NCBI RefSeq assembly: GCF_049844995.1
Contig: NZ_JBNCMC010000003.1
Span: 699,343 to 763,342, forward strand
Direction: 5' to 3'
Origin: Luteimicrobium sp049844995
GTDB taxonomy: Bacteria; Actinomycetota; Actinomycetes; Actinomycetales; Cellulomonadaceae
Length of the DNA: 64,000 bases
Part shown: positions 15,762 to 24,873 of the stretch, piece after piece
Layout of the letters: the number at the start of each line of letters is the position of its first letter
Numbering within the stretch: the first letter of the stretch is position 1
Made by a program: the position numbers and the translations under genes
The notes under the pieces: generated by a model
The model's input: the letters and a program-made list of their open reading frames with translations, nothing else
Database searches by the model: none
Told to the model about the DNA's origin: nothing

Positions 15762-16521
15762 TCATCGCGCGCTTGACCTCCTGGATCGCCTTGGTGACCT
15801 CGATGCCGCGCGGGCAGGCCTCGGTGCAGTTGAAGGTCGTGCGGCAGCGCCACACGCCCTCCTTGTCGTTGAGGATCTCCAGGCGCTGCGCGGCGCCCTC
15901 GTCGCGGCTGTCGAAGATGAACCGGTGCGCGTTGACGATCGCCGCCGGGCCGAAGTACTGGCCGTCGTTCCAGAACACCGGGCACGAGCTCGTGCACGCG
16001 GCGCACAGGATGCACTTGGTGGTGTCGTCGAAGCGGGCGCGGTCCTCGGCCGACTGCAGGCGCTCCTTGGTGGGGGTGTGCCCGTCGGTCACGAGGAACG
16101 GCATGATCTCGCGGTAGGACGCGAAGAACGGCTCCATGTCGACCACGAGGTCCTTGATCACGGGCAGGCCCTTGATGGGCTCGATCGTGATCGGCTTGTC
16201 CGGGTTGACGTCCTTGAGGAGCGTCTTGCAGGCGAGCCGGTTGCGGCCGTTGATGCGCATGGCGTCCGACCCGCACACGCCGTGCGCGCACGAGCGGCGG
16301 AAGGTCAGCGAGCCGTCGTGGTCCCACTTGATCTGGTGCAGGGCGTCGAGCACCCGGTCCGTGCCGTGCACGGTGACCGTGTACTCGTCCCAGTAGGACT
16401 CGGTGCCGTGGCTCGACTCGGGCAGGTACCGGCGGATGCGCAGCGTGACGTCGAAGCTGGGGATCGCGCCGGCCTTCGGCTCGGCGTCCGCGGAGGTGGG
16501 GCGGTCGGCGAGAGCAGTCAT
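15745..16521 (-). CDS. sdhB: Succinate dehydrogenase iron-sulfur subunit
   Basis: This is the 258-residue electron-transfer subunit. An N-terminal 2Fe-2S plant-ferredoxin domain (CAHGVCGSDAMRINGRNRLAC) is followed by a C-terminal domain with CILCAACTSSCPVFW and CRTTFNCTEACPRGI, which hold the 4Fe-4S and 3Fe-4S clusters. It passes electrons from SdhA FAD to the quinone site in SdhCD. Its ATG shares one base with the sdhA stop (TGATG). Confidence 0.96.
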   Translation of the reverse strand: MTALADRPTSADAEPKAGAIPSFDVTLRIRRYLPESSHGTESYWDEYTVTVHGTDRVLDALHQIKWDHDGSLTFRRSCAHGVCGSDAMRINGRNRLACKTLLKDVNPDKPITIEPIKGLPVIKDLVVDMEPFFASYREIMPFLVTDGHTPTKERLQSAEDRARFDDTTKCILCAACTSSCPVFWNDGQYFGPAAIVNAHRFIFDSRDEGAAQRLEILNDKEGVWRCRTTFNCTEACPRGIEVTKAIQEVKRAMITRAF

Positions 16522-18362
16522 CAGTACTTACGCTCCATCGGCTGGTAGCGGGTGACGGTGACCGGCTTGGAGCCGAGCACCACCTGGTAGTCGTCGAACT
16601 CCTCGGCGTGCGAGAAGTACTCGTCGGAGCCGTCGAAGACCTCGGGCGCCTGGCCCGCCTCGTCGAGGGGCCGCCGGTAGATCATCGTGTGCTTCATGTA
16701 GTTCGCGTCGTCGCGCGTGGGGAAGTCCTCGCGGAAGTGCCCGCCGCGCGACTCCTTGCGGTTGAGCGCCGCCACCACGGTGACCTCGGCGACGTCGAGC
16801 AGGAAGCCCAGCTCGATGGCCTCGAGGAGGTCGGTGTTGAACATGCGGCCCTTGTCCTGGACCGACACGTTCCGGTAGCGCTTCTGCAGGGCGCGGACGT
16901 CGTCGAGCGCCTCCGTGAGCGACTCGCCCGTGCGGAACACCTGCGCGTTGCGGTCCATCGTCTCCTGCAGCGCCTTGCGCAGGTCCGAGACGCGTTCGCC
17001 GTCCGGGCGCGACCGCATGTTCTCGAGCTCGGCGACGACGCGCACCGTCGGGTCCTCGGGCAGCTCGTGGAACTCGGCCGTGAGCGCGTACTCGGCGGCG
17101 GCGCGGCCCGCGCGCTTGCCGAACACGTTGATGTCGAGCAGCGAGTTGGTGCCGAGGCGGTTGGAGCCGTGCACGGACACGCACGCGACCTCGCCGGCCG
17201 CGTACAGGCCCTTGACGACGTCCTGGTCGTTGCGCAGCACCTCGGCCTGGATGTTGGTCGGGATGCCGCCCATCGCGTAGTGCGCCGTCGGGTAGACGGG
17301 CACCGGCTCGGTGTACGGCTCGACGCCCAGGTAGGTCCGCGCGAACTCGGTGATGTCCGGGAGCTTCGCGTCGATGTGCGCGGGCTCGAGGTGCGTGAGG
17401 TCGAGCAGCACGTAGTCCTTGTTCGGACCGGCGCCGCGGCCCTCGCGGACCTCGTTGGCCATCGAGCGGGCGACGATGTCGCGCGGCGCGAGGTCCTTGA
17501 TGGTCGGCGCGTAGCGCTCCATGAAGCGCTCGCCCTCGGAGTTGCGCAGGATCGCGCCCTCGCCGCGGGCCGCCTCCGACAGGAGGATGCCGAGCCCCGC
17601 GAGGCCGGTCGGGTGGAACTGGAAGAACTCCATGTCCTCGAGCGGGAAGCCGCGGCGGAGCGCGAGCGCCATGCCGTCGCCCGTCAGGGTGTGCGCGTTC
17701 GAGGTCGTCTTGAAGATCTTGCCCGCGCCGCCGGTCGCGAAGACGATCGACTTCGCCTGGAAGACGTGGATCTCGCCCGTCGCGAGCTCGTACGCGACGA
17801 CACCGGTCGCGTTGACCTCCTCGCCCTCGGGCACGTGTCCCGCGGACAGGTCGTGGTCGACGATGAGGTCGAGGACGTAGAACTCGTTGTAGAACTCGAC
17901 GTTCTGCTTGACGCAGTTCTGGTACAGCGTCTGCAGGATCATGTGCCCCGTGCGGTCCGCGGCGTAGCACGCGCGGCGCACGGCGGCCTCGCCGTGGTTG
18001 CGCGTGTGACCGCCGAACCGGCGCTGGTCGATCTTGCCCTCGGGCGTCCGGTTGAACGGCAGCCCCATGTGCTCGAGGTCGAGCACGGCGTCGATGGCCT
18101 CCTTGGCCATGACCTCGGCCGCGTCCTGGTCGACGAGGTAGTCGCCGCCCTTGACGGTGTCGAAGGTGTGCCACTCCCAGTTGTCCTCCTCGACGTTCGC
18201 GAGGGCGGCGCACATGCCGCCCTGCGCGGCGCCGGTGTGGGAGCGCGTGGGGTAGAGCTTCGAGATGACGGCCGTCCGCGCGCGGCCCGAGGCCTCGAGC
18301 GCTGCGCGCATCCCGGCGCCGCCCGCGCCGACGATGACGACGTCGTACTGGTGGGTCTGCAT
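16521..18362 (-). CDS. sdhA: Succinate dehydrogenase flavoprotein subunit
   Basis: This 613-residue catalytic subunit oxidises succinate to fumarate. Seen: FAD-binding VVIVGAGGAGMRAAL, the covalent-FAD histidine in SHTGAAQGG, FQFHPTG, the active-site Arg region in PTAHYAMGGIPT, and a C-terminal helical domain. ATG 18362 has AAGGAGG 11 nt upstream. Gene order sdhC-D-A-B is that of M. tuberculosis Rv3316-Rv3319. Confidence 0.97.
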   Translation of the reverse strand: MQTHQYDVVIVGAGGAGMRAALEASGRARTAVISKLYPTRSHTGAAQGGMCAALANVEEDNWEWHTFDTVKGGDYLVDQDAAEVMAKEAIDAVLDLEHMGLPFNRTPEGKIDQRRFGGHTRNHGEAAVRRACYAADRTGHMILQTLYQNCVKQNVEFYNEFYVLDLIVDHDLSAGHVPEGEEVNATGVVAYELATGEIHVFQAKSIVFATGGAGKIFKTTSNAHTLTGDGMALALRRGFPLEDMEFFQFHPTGLAGLGILLSEAARGEGAILRNSEGERFMERYAPTIKDLAPRDIVARSMANEVREGRGAGPNKDYVLLDLTHLEPAHIDAKLPDITEFARTYLGVEPYTEPVPVYPTAHYAMGGIPTNIQAEVLRNDQDVVKGLYAAGEVACVSVHGSNRLGTNSLLDINVFGKRAGRAAAEYALTAEFHELPEDPTVRVVAELENMRSRPDGERVSDLRKALQETMDRNAQVFRTGESLTEALDDVRALQKRYRNVSVQDKGRMFNTDLLEAIELGFLLDVAEVTVVAALNRKESRGGHFREDFPTRDDANYMKHTMIYRRPLDEAGQAPEVFDGSDEYFSHAEEFDDYQVVLGSKPVTVTRYQPMERKY

Positions 18363-18406
18363 CGGTGCCGATGCCTCCTTGGCGAGTGTTCGGGTCCGAC
18401 TGGGGC

Positions 18407-18883
18407 TCAGGCCGAGCAGAAGGCGGGCAGCAGGTCCGCGGGCTCGCCCGTCGGGCACGGGGTGAAGGTGAAGATGACGAGGGTGCCGAGCACCACGGTG
18501 ATCACGGCCGCGAGGTAGAGCAGGACCTTGAGGGTCATGCGGACGCCGTCGCGCGACGCGTAGTCGTTGATGACGGTGCGCACACCGTTGGTGCCGTGGA
18601 TCATGGCGAGCCAGAGCATCAGCAGGTCCCAGATCTGCCAGAACAGCGAGGACCACTTGCCGCCCACGAAGGCGAAGTCGATCGCGTGCACGCCGTCGCC
18701 GACCATGAGGTTGACGAACAGGTGGCCGAAGATCAGGACGAGCAGCAGGACGCCCGACGCGCGCATGAACACCCACGAGTAGAGCTCGTAGTTGCCGCGC
18801 GTCGTCTTGCGGCGTTGGTAGCGGGCGCGGGGAGCCTCGATGGTGGGGCTCACGGGAGCGGCCGCGGTCTTCTCGGTCGTCAT
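18407..18883 (-). CDS. sdhD: Succinate dehydrogenase membrane anchor subunit
   Basis: A 158-residue protein with three transmembrane helices (about 38-58, 78-98 and 118-140 by hydrophobicity). HGTNGVRTVINDY in the second/third helix region carries the heme/quinone-side histidine and arginine typical of the family. The start overlaps the sdhC stop by one base. It anchors SdhAB and forms the quinone pocket with SdhC. Confidence 0.92.
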   Translation of the reverse strand: MTTEKTAAAPVSPTIEAPRARYQRRKTTRGNYELYSWVFMRASGVLLLVLIFGHLFVNLMVGDGVHAIDFAFVGGKWSSLFWQIWDLLMLWLAMIHGTNGVRTVINDYASRDGVRMTLKVLLYLAAVITVVLGTLVIFTFTPCPTGEPADLLPAFCSA

Positions 18884-19263
18884 CAGTTCCCCCCGAAGAC
18901 GTTCATGAGGTGGCGCGGCAGGAAGCCGGCCATCGCGACGACCCACACGCCGAGCGCGATCCAGAGCATCGTCTTCTGGTACTTCGGACCCTTGGCCCAG
19001 AAGTCCACGAGGATGATCCGGATGCCGTTGAACGCGTGGAACACGATGGCGGCGACGAGCCCGGCCTCGCCGAGGCCCATGATCGGGTTCTTGTACGTCC
19101 CGATGACGTCGTTGTACGCCTCGGGCGAGACGCGCACGAGCGACGTGTCGAGCACGTGCACGAGAAGGAAGAAGAAGATCAGCACGCCGGTCACGCGGTG
19201 CGCGACCCACGACCACATGCCTTCACGGCCGCGGTAGAGCGTGCCTGCGGGTGCACTGGGCAC
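18883..19263 (-). CDS. sdhC: Succinate dehydrogenase cytochrome b556 subunit
   Basis: A 126-residue protein with three transmembrane helices. It has the family motif SWVAHRVTGVLIFFFLLVHVLD, broken here as SWVAHRVTG (quinone-site Ser/Arg) and LLVHVLD, and FHAFNGIRIILVDF (heme ligand His). GTG 19263 is chosen because AGGAGG lies 7 nt upstream and the family begins near this point; a longer frame upstream runs into the divergent promoter region. First gene of sdhCDAB. Confidence 0.92.
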   Translation of the reverse strand: MPSAPAGTLYRGREGMWSWVAHRVTGVLIFFFLLVHVLDTSLVRVSPEAYNDVIGTYKNPIMGLGEAGLVAAIVFHAFNGIRIILVDFWAKGPKYQKTMLWIALGVWVVAMAGFLPRHLMNVFGGN

Positions 19264-19436
19264 TTCGGGGGCCTCCTGTGGCGAGTTCGTCCGAGGGCCG
19301 GATGTGCTCTCGGTGAGCGGTGCCCGTGGTCCTCCGCCATGAGGGCAGGACACCACCCCACTGCGCCCCACTGTAATGACACGTCGCCAGGTCCGAGCGC
19401 CGACCGCGCGTCGTCGGGCCCCGATCGTGAAGGTTT

Positions 19437-19452
19437 TGTGACGCATCGCACA
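19437..19452. promoter_or_regulatory. CRP/GlxR-like site between sdhC and manC
   Basis: TGTGACGCATCGCACA matches the actinobacterial cAMP-receptor consensus TGTGAnnnnnnTCACA at 9 of 10 fixed positions. It lies in the divergent sdhCDAB/manC gap, centred about 34 bp before the predicted leaderless start of manC. GlxR control of sdh operons is documented in corynebacteria, and this window also encodes a class III cyclase. Binding here is inferred. Confidence 0.5.
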
Positions 19453-19478
19453 GGGCTCGCGCTCACTATGCTCGGGGC

Positions 19479-20627
19479 ATGCCGCAGTCCCACTCTTCCG
19501 GCGAGTCGCCGGGTGCCGGCCCCATCCCCGGCTTCCACGCCGTCGTCCCCGCCGGAGGTGCCGGGACCCGCCTGTGGCCCTTGTCACGCGCCGGCTCGCC
19601 GAAGTTCCTCCACGACCTCACGGGCTCCGGGCGCTCCCTGCTCCAGGCCACCGTGGACCGGCTCGAGCCGCTCGCGGGCCCGGGCAACGTCGTGCTGGTG
19701 ACGGGCCGAGCGCACGTCGCCGCCGCGAAGGAGCAGCTGCCCGGCCTGCCCGACGACGCGATCGTCGCCGAGCCCTCGCCGCGCGACTCGATGGCCGCCA
19801 TCGGGCTCGCGGCCGCGATCCTCCAGCGGCGGCACGGGGACGTCGTGCTCGGGTCGTTCGCCGCCGACCACGTCATCACGGGCCGGGCCGCGTTCGACCG
19901 CGCCGTCCGCGAGGGCGTCGAGGCGGCGCGCGCCGGCTACGTCGTGACCGTCGGCATCGCGGCGTCGCGCCCGTCGACGGCGTTCGGCTACGTCCGCAGC
20001 GGCGCCCCGCTCGGCGTCGACGGAGCGCCCACGGCGCTGCACGCCGTCGGCTTCACGGAGAAGCCCGACGCCGCCACGGCCCGCACCTACCTGGCGACGG
20101 GGGAGTACCGCTGGAACGCGGGCATGTTCCTCGTGCGCACGTCCGTCCTGCTCGGCCACCTGCAGCGCCTCCGCCCCGCGCTCCACGACGGGCTCGTGCG
20201 CGTCGCGGCCGCGTGGGACACCCCGGAGCGCGACGAGGTCCTCGACGCGACCTGGCCGGGCCTGGAGAAGATCGCCATCGACCACGCTGTCGCGGAGCCC
20301 GTCGCGGCCGACGGCGGCGTCGCGGTCGTGCCCGGGACCTTCGGCTGGGACGACGTCGGCGACTTCAACTCGCTCGCCGCACTGCTCCCGTCGCTGGACG
20401 GGACGGGGACCAAGATCCTCGGCGACGAGGCGAACGTCGTGCGCGTGGAGTCCGCCGGGTCGGTGCTCGTGCCGGCCGCGGGCCGGCCGATCGCCGTCCT
20501 CGGTCTCGACGACGTCGTCGTCGTGGACACGCCCGACGCGCTGCTCGTGACGACGCGCGCCCGGGCCCAGCAGGTCAAGGACGTGGTGCAGGAGCTGCAC
20601 GAGCGCGGTCTGGACGACCTGCTGTGA
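19479..20627 (+). CDS. manC: Mannose-1-phosphate guanylyltransferase
   Basis: This 382-residue nucleotidyltransferase makes GDP-mannose from mannose-1-phosphate and GTP. Motifs: VVPAGGAGTRLWPLSR (about 22-37), FTEKPD, YRWNAGMF and FGWDDVGDF. GDP-mannose feeds polyprenyl-phosphate-mannose and cell-wall mannosylation, including possibly the PIG-V-like protein at 8492. ATG 19479 is supported by TATGCT ending 6 nt upstream (leaderless). It is coupled to the following amidohydrolase by a 4-nt overlap (GTGA). Confidence 0.9.
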   Translation: MPQSHSSGESPGAGPIPGFHAVVPAGGAGTRLWPLSRAGSPKFLHDLTGSGRSLLQATVDRLEPLAGPGNVVLVTGRAHVAAAKEQLPGLPDDAIVAEPSPRDSMAAIGLAAAILQRRHGDVVLGSFAADHVITGRAAFDRAVREGVEAARAGYVVTVGIAASRPSTAFGYVRSGAPLGVDGAPTALHAVGFTEKPDAATARTYLATGEYRWNAGMFLVRTSVLLGHLQRLRPALHDGLVRVAAAWDTPERDEVLDATWPGLEKIAIDHAVAEPVAADGGVAVVPGTFGWDDVGDFNSLAALLPSLDGTGTKILGDEANVVRVESAGSVLVPAAGRPIAVLGLDDVVVVDTPDALLVTTRARAQQVKDVVQELHERGLDDLL

Positions 20628-21832
20628 GCGCGCCGACCGGGCTCGACCCGATCATCGAGCGCGTCGCGGCCCTCGTGCGCGAGCTCGAGCCCGAGCTCGT
20701 GGCGGTGCGCCGTGACGTCCACGCCCACCCGGAGCTCGCCCGGACCGAGGTCCGCACGACGCGCGTGGTCGCCGACCGGCTGCGCGCCGCGGGCCTCGCG
20801 CCGCGGCTGCTCGAGGGCTCGGGGCTGCTGTGCGACGTGGGCCGCACCGGGCCGCGGGCGTTCGGGCCCGAGGTGCCCGCGGTGGCGCTGCGTGCCGACA
20901 TCGACGCGCTGCCGCTCGAGGACAGCTGCGGGCTGCCGTTCGCGTCGACCGTCCCGGGCGTCGCCCACGCGTGCGGCCACGACGTCCACACGGCGGTCGT
21001 GCTCGGCGCGGGCCTCGTGCTCGCGCGCCTGCACGACGAGGGCCTCCTGCCCCGCCCGGTCCGGCTGATCTTCCAGCCGGCCGAGGAGGTCATGCCGGGC
21101 GGGTCCCTCGACGTCGTCGAGCAGGGCGGCCTGGAGGGCGTCGAGCGGATCTTCGCGGTCCACGCCGAGCCCAAGGTCGACGTCGGGCAGGTGGGGACGA
21201 GGATCGGGCCGATCACCTCGGCGTCGGACGCGATCACCGTGACCATCACGTCGCCCGGCGGGCACACGTCGCGGCCGCACCTGACGGGCGACGTCGTCTA
21301 CGCGCTCGGGCAGGTCATCACCCAGGTGCCCGCGGTGCTGGGCCGCCGGCTCGACCCACGGTCGGGCGTCAACCTCACGTGGGGAGCCGTGCACGCGGGC
21401 GTCGCCCACAACGCGATCCCCGTCACGGGGACCGTCGCCGGCACCCTGCGGTGCCTCGACGTGCGGGCGTGGGAGCGCGCGGGCGAGGTGCTCGACGAGG
21501 CCGTGCAGCAGGTGGTCGCGCCCTACGACGTCGAGGTGGAGCTCGAGCACGTGCGCGGCGTCCCGCCGGTCGACAACGACGAGGCGTCGACAGCGCGGCT
21601 CGAGGCGGCCGCGCGCGACCTGCACGGCCCGGACGCCGTCCTCCTGACCGAGCAGTCGCTCGGTGGCGAGGACTTCGCCTGGTACCTGACCCGGGTCCCC
21701 GGTGCGATGGCACGCCTCGGCACCCGGACGCCGGGCGGCCGCACGTTCGACATCCACCAGGGCGACCTCCAGGTGGACGAGCGGGCGATCGGCGTCGGGG
21801 CGGGCCTCCTGGCGCGCGCGGCGACCCTCTGA
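20624..21832 (+). CDS. M20-family amidohydrolase (AmiA/AmiB-like)
   Basis: This 402-residue metal-dependent aminoacylase/amidohydrolase has RRDVHAHPEL, ADIDALPLEDSCG, HACGHDVHTA (metal ligands), FQPAEEVMPGG and GGEDFAWY. The family hydrolyses N-acyl amino acids or similar amides; the substrate is unknown. M. tuberculosis has amiA1/amiB1 homologues beside deoD in the syntenic region. GTG 20624 overlaps the manC stop. A T-run follows its stop. Confidence 0.87.
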   Translation: MSAPTGLDPIIERVAALVRELEPELVAVRRDVHAHPELARTEVRTTRVVADRLRAAGLAPRLLEGSGLLCDVGRTGPRAFGPEVPAVALRADIDALPLEDSCGLPFASTVPGVAHACGHDVHTAVVLGAGLVLARLHDEGLLPRPVRLIFQPAEEVMPGGSLDVVEQGGLEGVERIFAVHAEPKVDVGQVGTRIGPITSASDAITVTITSPGGHTSRPHLTGDVVYALGQVITQVPAVLGRRLDPRSGVNLTWGAVHAGVAHNAIPVTGTVAGTLRCLDVRAWERAGEVLDEAVQQVVAPYDVEVELEHVRGVPPVDNDEASTARLEAAARDLHGPDAVLLTEQSLGGEDFAWYLTRVPGAMARLGTRTPGGRTFDIHQGDLQVDERAIGVGAGLLARAATL

Positions 21833-21845
21833 GGCGGCTTTTTTC
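21804..21845 (+). terminator. Possible intrinsic terminator after the amidohydrolase
   Basis: GCCTC (21804-21808) can pair with GAGGC (21831-21835) just before a run of six T (21839-21844). The stem is short and the loop is about 22 nt, so this is a weak candidate. The T-run itself is notable in such GC-rich DNA. Confidence 0.3.
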
Positions 21846-21872
21846 GTCACGCTTTGGTATCGGTACCTGCGC

Positions 21873-21890
21873 CGTTACCCGCCGGTAACG
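21873..21890. promoter_or_regulatory. Palindromic operator candidate upstream of the nucleoside importer operon
   Basis: CGTTACC-CGCC-GGTAACG is a perfect 7-bp inverted repeat about 140 bp before the bmp start. A TAGAGT hexamer at 21912-21917 could be the -10 element, placing the palindrome near -45. It also resembles a GTnAC-n6-GnAAC GlnR half-site pair with one mismatch; which regulator binds is open. Confidence 0.45.
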
Positions 21891-22029
21891 TGCGGCGGCG
21901 TCCGTGATGCTTAGAGTTCACCTCAGACCCGGGGCCCGGGGTGCCCGACGACGTGCGAACCGGTCCCGGCACGCCTCGCGACCGGGGCGGGGGAGTCTGC
22001 AGACAGCACGACGACGGAGGGGTTCGACA

Positions 22030-23148
22030 GTGTCGACATCGAAGAGGTTCATGGGGCTCGGCGCGCTCGCCGTCGCCGGCGCGCTGGCGCTCGCGGCCTG
22101 CGGCCAGGCGCCGGGCGACGACAACGGCAGCGGCACCGGCACGAGCGCCGCAGGCGGCAACTTCAAGGCCTGCATGGTGTCCGACTCCGGCGGGTTCAAC
22201 GACAAGTCGTTCAACGAGTCCGGCTACGACGGCCTGAAGAAGGCGGAGTCCGACCTCGGGGTCAAGATCGCGACCGCGGAGTCCAAGCAGGAGTCCGACT
22301 TCGCGCCGAACATCTCGAACATGGAGCAGCAGAACTGCAACCTGATCATCACGGTCGGGTTCCTGCTCGCCACGGCGACCGGTGACGCCGCCAAGGCCCA
22401 CACCGACACGAAGTTCGCGATCGTCGACTCCACGGCGCAGGACGCCAACGGCAAGGAGATCACGGTCGACAACGTCAAGCCGATCAGCTTCGACACCGCG
22501 CAGGCCGCGTACCTCGCCGGCTACCTCGCCGCGGGCATGAGCAAGACGGGCACCGTCGCCACGTACGGCGGCATCAAGATCCCGACGGTGACGATCTTCA
22601 TGGACGGCTTCGCCGACGGCGTCGCGAAGTACACCGAGGACAACGGCAAGAGCGTCAAGGTGCTCGGCTGGAACGTGGCGAAGCAGAACGGGTCCTTCAC
22701 GGGCGACTTCGAGGACCAGTCGAAGGGCCAGGAGCTCACCAAGACGTTCATCGACCAGGGCGCGGACATCATCCTCCCCGTCGCCGGGCCGGTCGGCGCG
22801 GGCACGCTCGCGGCCACCAAGGACGCGAACGCGAACGGCAAGAGCGTGTCGGTCCTCTGGGTCGACTCCGACGGCGCCGTCTCCAACCCGGACTACGCGA
22901 ACATCATCCTGTCGTCGGTCGTGAAGGAGATCGGGGCGGCCGTCGAGGACGTCATCAAGACGACCAAGGACGGGAACTTCGCCAACGACCCGTACGTCGG
23001 GACGCTCGAGAACAAGGGCGTCGGCCTCGCCCCGTTCCACGACTTCGACTCGAAGGTCCCGCAGGACCTCAAGGACAAGATCACCCAGCTCCAGGCGGAC
23101 ATCGTCAGCGGGAAGATCAAGGTCACCTCGCCGAGCTCGCCGAAGTGA
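22030..23148 (+). CDS. BMP-family nucleoside-binding lipoprotein
   Basis: This 372-residue lipoprotein has a basic start, hydrophobic signal and lipobox ALAAC (C24), then a Ser/Gly/Thr-rich linker and a periplasmic-binding-like domain. MVSDSGGFNDKSFNESGYDGLK is the typical PnrA/BmpA opening, with SDSGGFNDKSFN being diagnostic. Related proteins bind purine or pyrimidine nucleosides and deliver them to an ABC permease, which follows here. GTG 22030 has GGAGG 9 nt upstream. A hairpin after the gene probably keeps the binding protein more abundant than the transporter. Confidence 0.9.
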   Translation: MSTSKRFMGLGALAVAGALALAACGQAPGDDNGSGTGTSAAGGNFKACMVSDSGGFNDKSFNESGYDGLKKAESDLGVKIATAESKQESDFAPNISNMEQQNCNLIITVGFLLATATGDAAKAHTDTKFAIVDSTAQDANGKEITVDNVKPISFDTAQAAYLAGYLAAGMSKTGTVATYGGIKIPTVTIFMDGFADGVAKYTEDNGKSVKVLGWNVAKQNGSFTGDFEDQSKGQELTKTFIDQGADIILPVAGPVGAGTLAATKDANANGKSVSVLWVDSDGAVSNPDYANIILSSVVKEIGAAVEDVIKTTKDGNFANDPYVGTLENKGVGLAPFHDFDSKVPQDLKDKITQLQADIVSGKIKVTSPSSPK

Positions 23149-23166
23149 TCTGACGTTCCCGCGTGC

Positions 23167-23203
23167 GACGGGTCGGGGCTCCCGCGAGGGTTCCCGGCCC
23201 GTC
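23167..23203 (+). terminator. Intra-operon hairpin (attenuator) after the binding-protein gene
   Basis: GACGGGTCGGGG (23167-23178) pairs with TCCCGGCCCGTC (23192-23203): 12 pairs including two G:U wobbles, with a 13-nt loop and no U-tract. Its position between a solute-binding protein and its ABC ATPase suggests partial termination or 3' protection of the bmp mRNA. Confidence 0.5.
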
Positions 23204-23295
23204 GCCGTCCACGCGCGCGACCGGCGCGAGATGGCTAGCGTGAGGCTGCCGACGCGTCCGATCGGCCCGCGCCCCGACCCGAAGGAGGCCCGGCG

Positions 23296-24873
23296 GTGAA
23301 GCTGGAGCTGCGCGGCATCACCAAGCGGTTCGGACCGCTCGTCGCGAACGACCACATCGACCTCGTCGTCGAGCCCGGGCAGGTCCATGCCCTGCTCGGC
23401 GAGAACGGGGCCGGCAAGTCGACCCTGATGAACGTGCTGTTCGGGCTGTACCGGGCCGACGACGGCGAGATCCTCGTCGACGACGAGCCCGTCGCCTTCA
23501 AGGGCCCGGGCGACGCCCTGGCCGCCGGCATCGGCATGGTGCACCAGCACTTCATGCTGGTCCCGGTGTTCACGGTCGCCGAGAACGTCATGCTCGGGCA
23601 CGAGCCGACGCGCGGCGGCGGCCTCCTCGACCTCGGCGCCGCGCGCCGCACCGTGCGCGAGCTGTCGGACCGCTTCGGCTTCGGGCTCGACCCCGACGCC
23701 GTGGTCGAGGACCTCCCGGTCGGCGTCCAGCAGCGCGTCGAGATCGTCAAGGCCCTCGTGCGCGACGCGAGGGTGCTCATCCTCGACGAGCCGACCGCGG
23801 TGCTCACGCCGCAGGAGACCGACGAGCTCATCGCGATCATGCGCGGGCTCAAGGCCCAGGGCACCTCGATCGTCTTCATCACCCACAAGCTCCGCGAGGT
23901 CAAGGCCGTCGCCGACGTGATCACGGTGATCCGGCGGGGCGCGGTCGTCGGCTCGGCGTCCCCCGACGCGGCCGAGAGCGAGCTCGCGGAGATGATGGTG
24001 GGCCGCGCCGTCAGCCTCGGCGTCGACAAGGCGCCCGCGCAGCCCGGCGACGAGACGTTCCAGGTCGAGCACCTCACGGTGCGCGACGCGAACGGCATCG
24101 CCGTCGTCGACGACGTCAGCTTCTCGGTGGCGCGTGGCGAGATCCTCGCGGTCGCAGGCGTCCAGGGCAACGGCCAGACCGAGCTCAGCGAGGCCGTCGT
24201 CGGGCTCGTGCCGGCGACCGGCTCGATCCGGCTCGAGGGCCGCGAGCTCGTCGGTCTCAGCCCGCACGAGGTCCTCGACGCCGGGGTCGGGTTCGTGCCG
24301 GAGGACCGCACGGTCGACGGGCTCGTCCTGGACTTCACGGTCGCCGAGAACCTCGTGCTCGACCTGCACGACCGCAGGCCCTACGCGCGCGGCATCGCCC
24401 TCGACCTCGGCGCGATCCGGAAGAACGCGCACGAGCGCATCGAGGAGTACGACATCCGCACGCAGGGCCCCGGCCAGGAGGTCGGGAGGCTCTCGGGCGG
24501 CAACCAGCAGAAGGTCGTCATGGCCCGCGAGCTCTCGCGGCCGCTCAAGGTGTTCGTCGCCAGCCAGCCGACGCGCGGCGTCGACGTGGGTTCCATCGAG
24601 TTCCTGCACCGGCGGATCGTCGCCGAGCGGGACAACGGGACGCCCGTCGTGATCGTGTCCACCGAGCTCGACGAGGTCGCGGCGCTCGCGGACCGGATCG
24701 CGGTCATGTACCGCGGGAAGGTCGTCGGGATCGTCCCCGCCGACACCCCGCGTGCCGTGCTGGGCCTCATGATGGCGGGCGCGGGCGCCGAGGATGCGCA
24801 CGAGCAGGCCACGGTGACCGAGCTCGACCAGCTCGCCGACGAGCACACGCACGAGACAGGAGCCCAGCAGTGA
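23296..24873 (+). CDS. Nucleoside ABC transporter ATP-binding protein (two NBDs)
   Basis: This 525-residue tandem ATPase couples ATP hydrolysis to import. NBD1 is canonical: Walker A GENGAGKST (about 35-43), LPVGVQQRVEIVKAL signature and VLILDEPTAVLTP. NBD2 has a degenerate Walker A (GVQGNGQTE) but a perfect signature LSGGNQQKVVMAREL, and lacks the usual catalytic Glu (VFVASQPTRGVD). One competent and one degenerate site is normal for the sugar/nucleoside RbsA/YufO class. GTG 23296 sits behind GAAGGAGG; it overlaps the next gene by 4 nt. Confidence 0.93.
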   Translation: MKLELRGITKRFGPLVANDHIDLVVEPGQVHALLGENGAGKSTLMNVLFGLYRADDGEILVDDEPVAFKGPGDALAAGIGMVHQHFMLVPVFTVAENVMLGHEPTRGGGLLDLGAARRTVRELSDRFGFGLDPDAVVEDLPVGVQQRVEIVKALVRDARVLILDEPTAVLTPQETDELIAIMRGLKAQGTSIVFITHKLREVKAVADVITVIRRGAVVGSASPDAAESELAEMMVGRAVSLGVDKAPAQPGDETFQVEHLTVRDANGIAVVDDVSFSVARGEILAVAGVQGNGQTELSEAVVGLVPATGSIRLEGRELVGLSPHEVLDAGVGFVPEDRTVDGLVLDFTVAENLVLDLHDRRPYARGIALDLGAIRKNAHERIEEYDIRTQGPGQEVGRLSGGNQQKVVMARELSRPLKVFVASQPTRGVDVGSIEFLHRRIVAERDNGTPVVIVSTELDEVAALADRIAVMYRGKVVGIVPADTPRAVLGLMMAGAGAEDAHEQATVTELDQLADEHTHETGAQQ

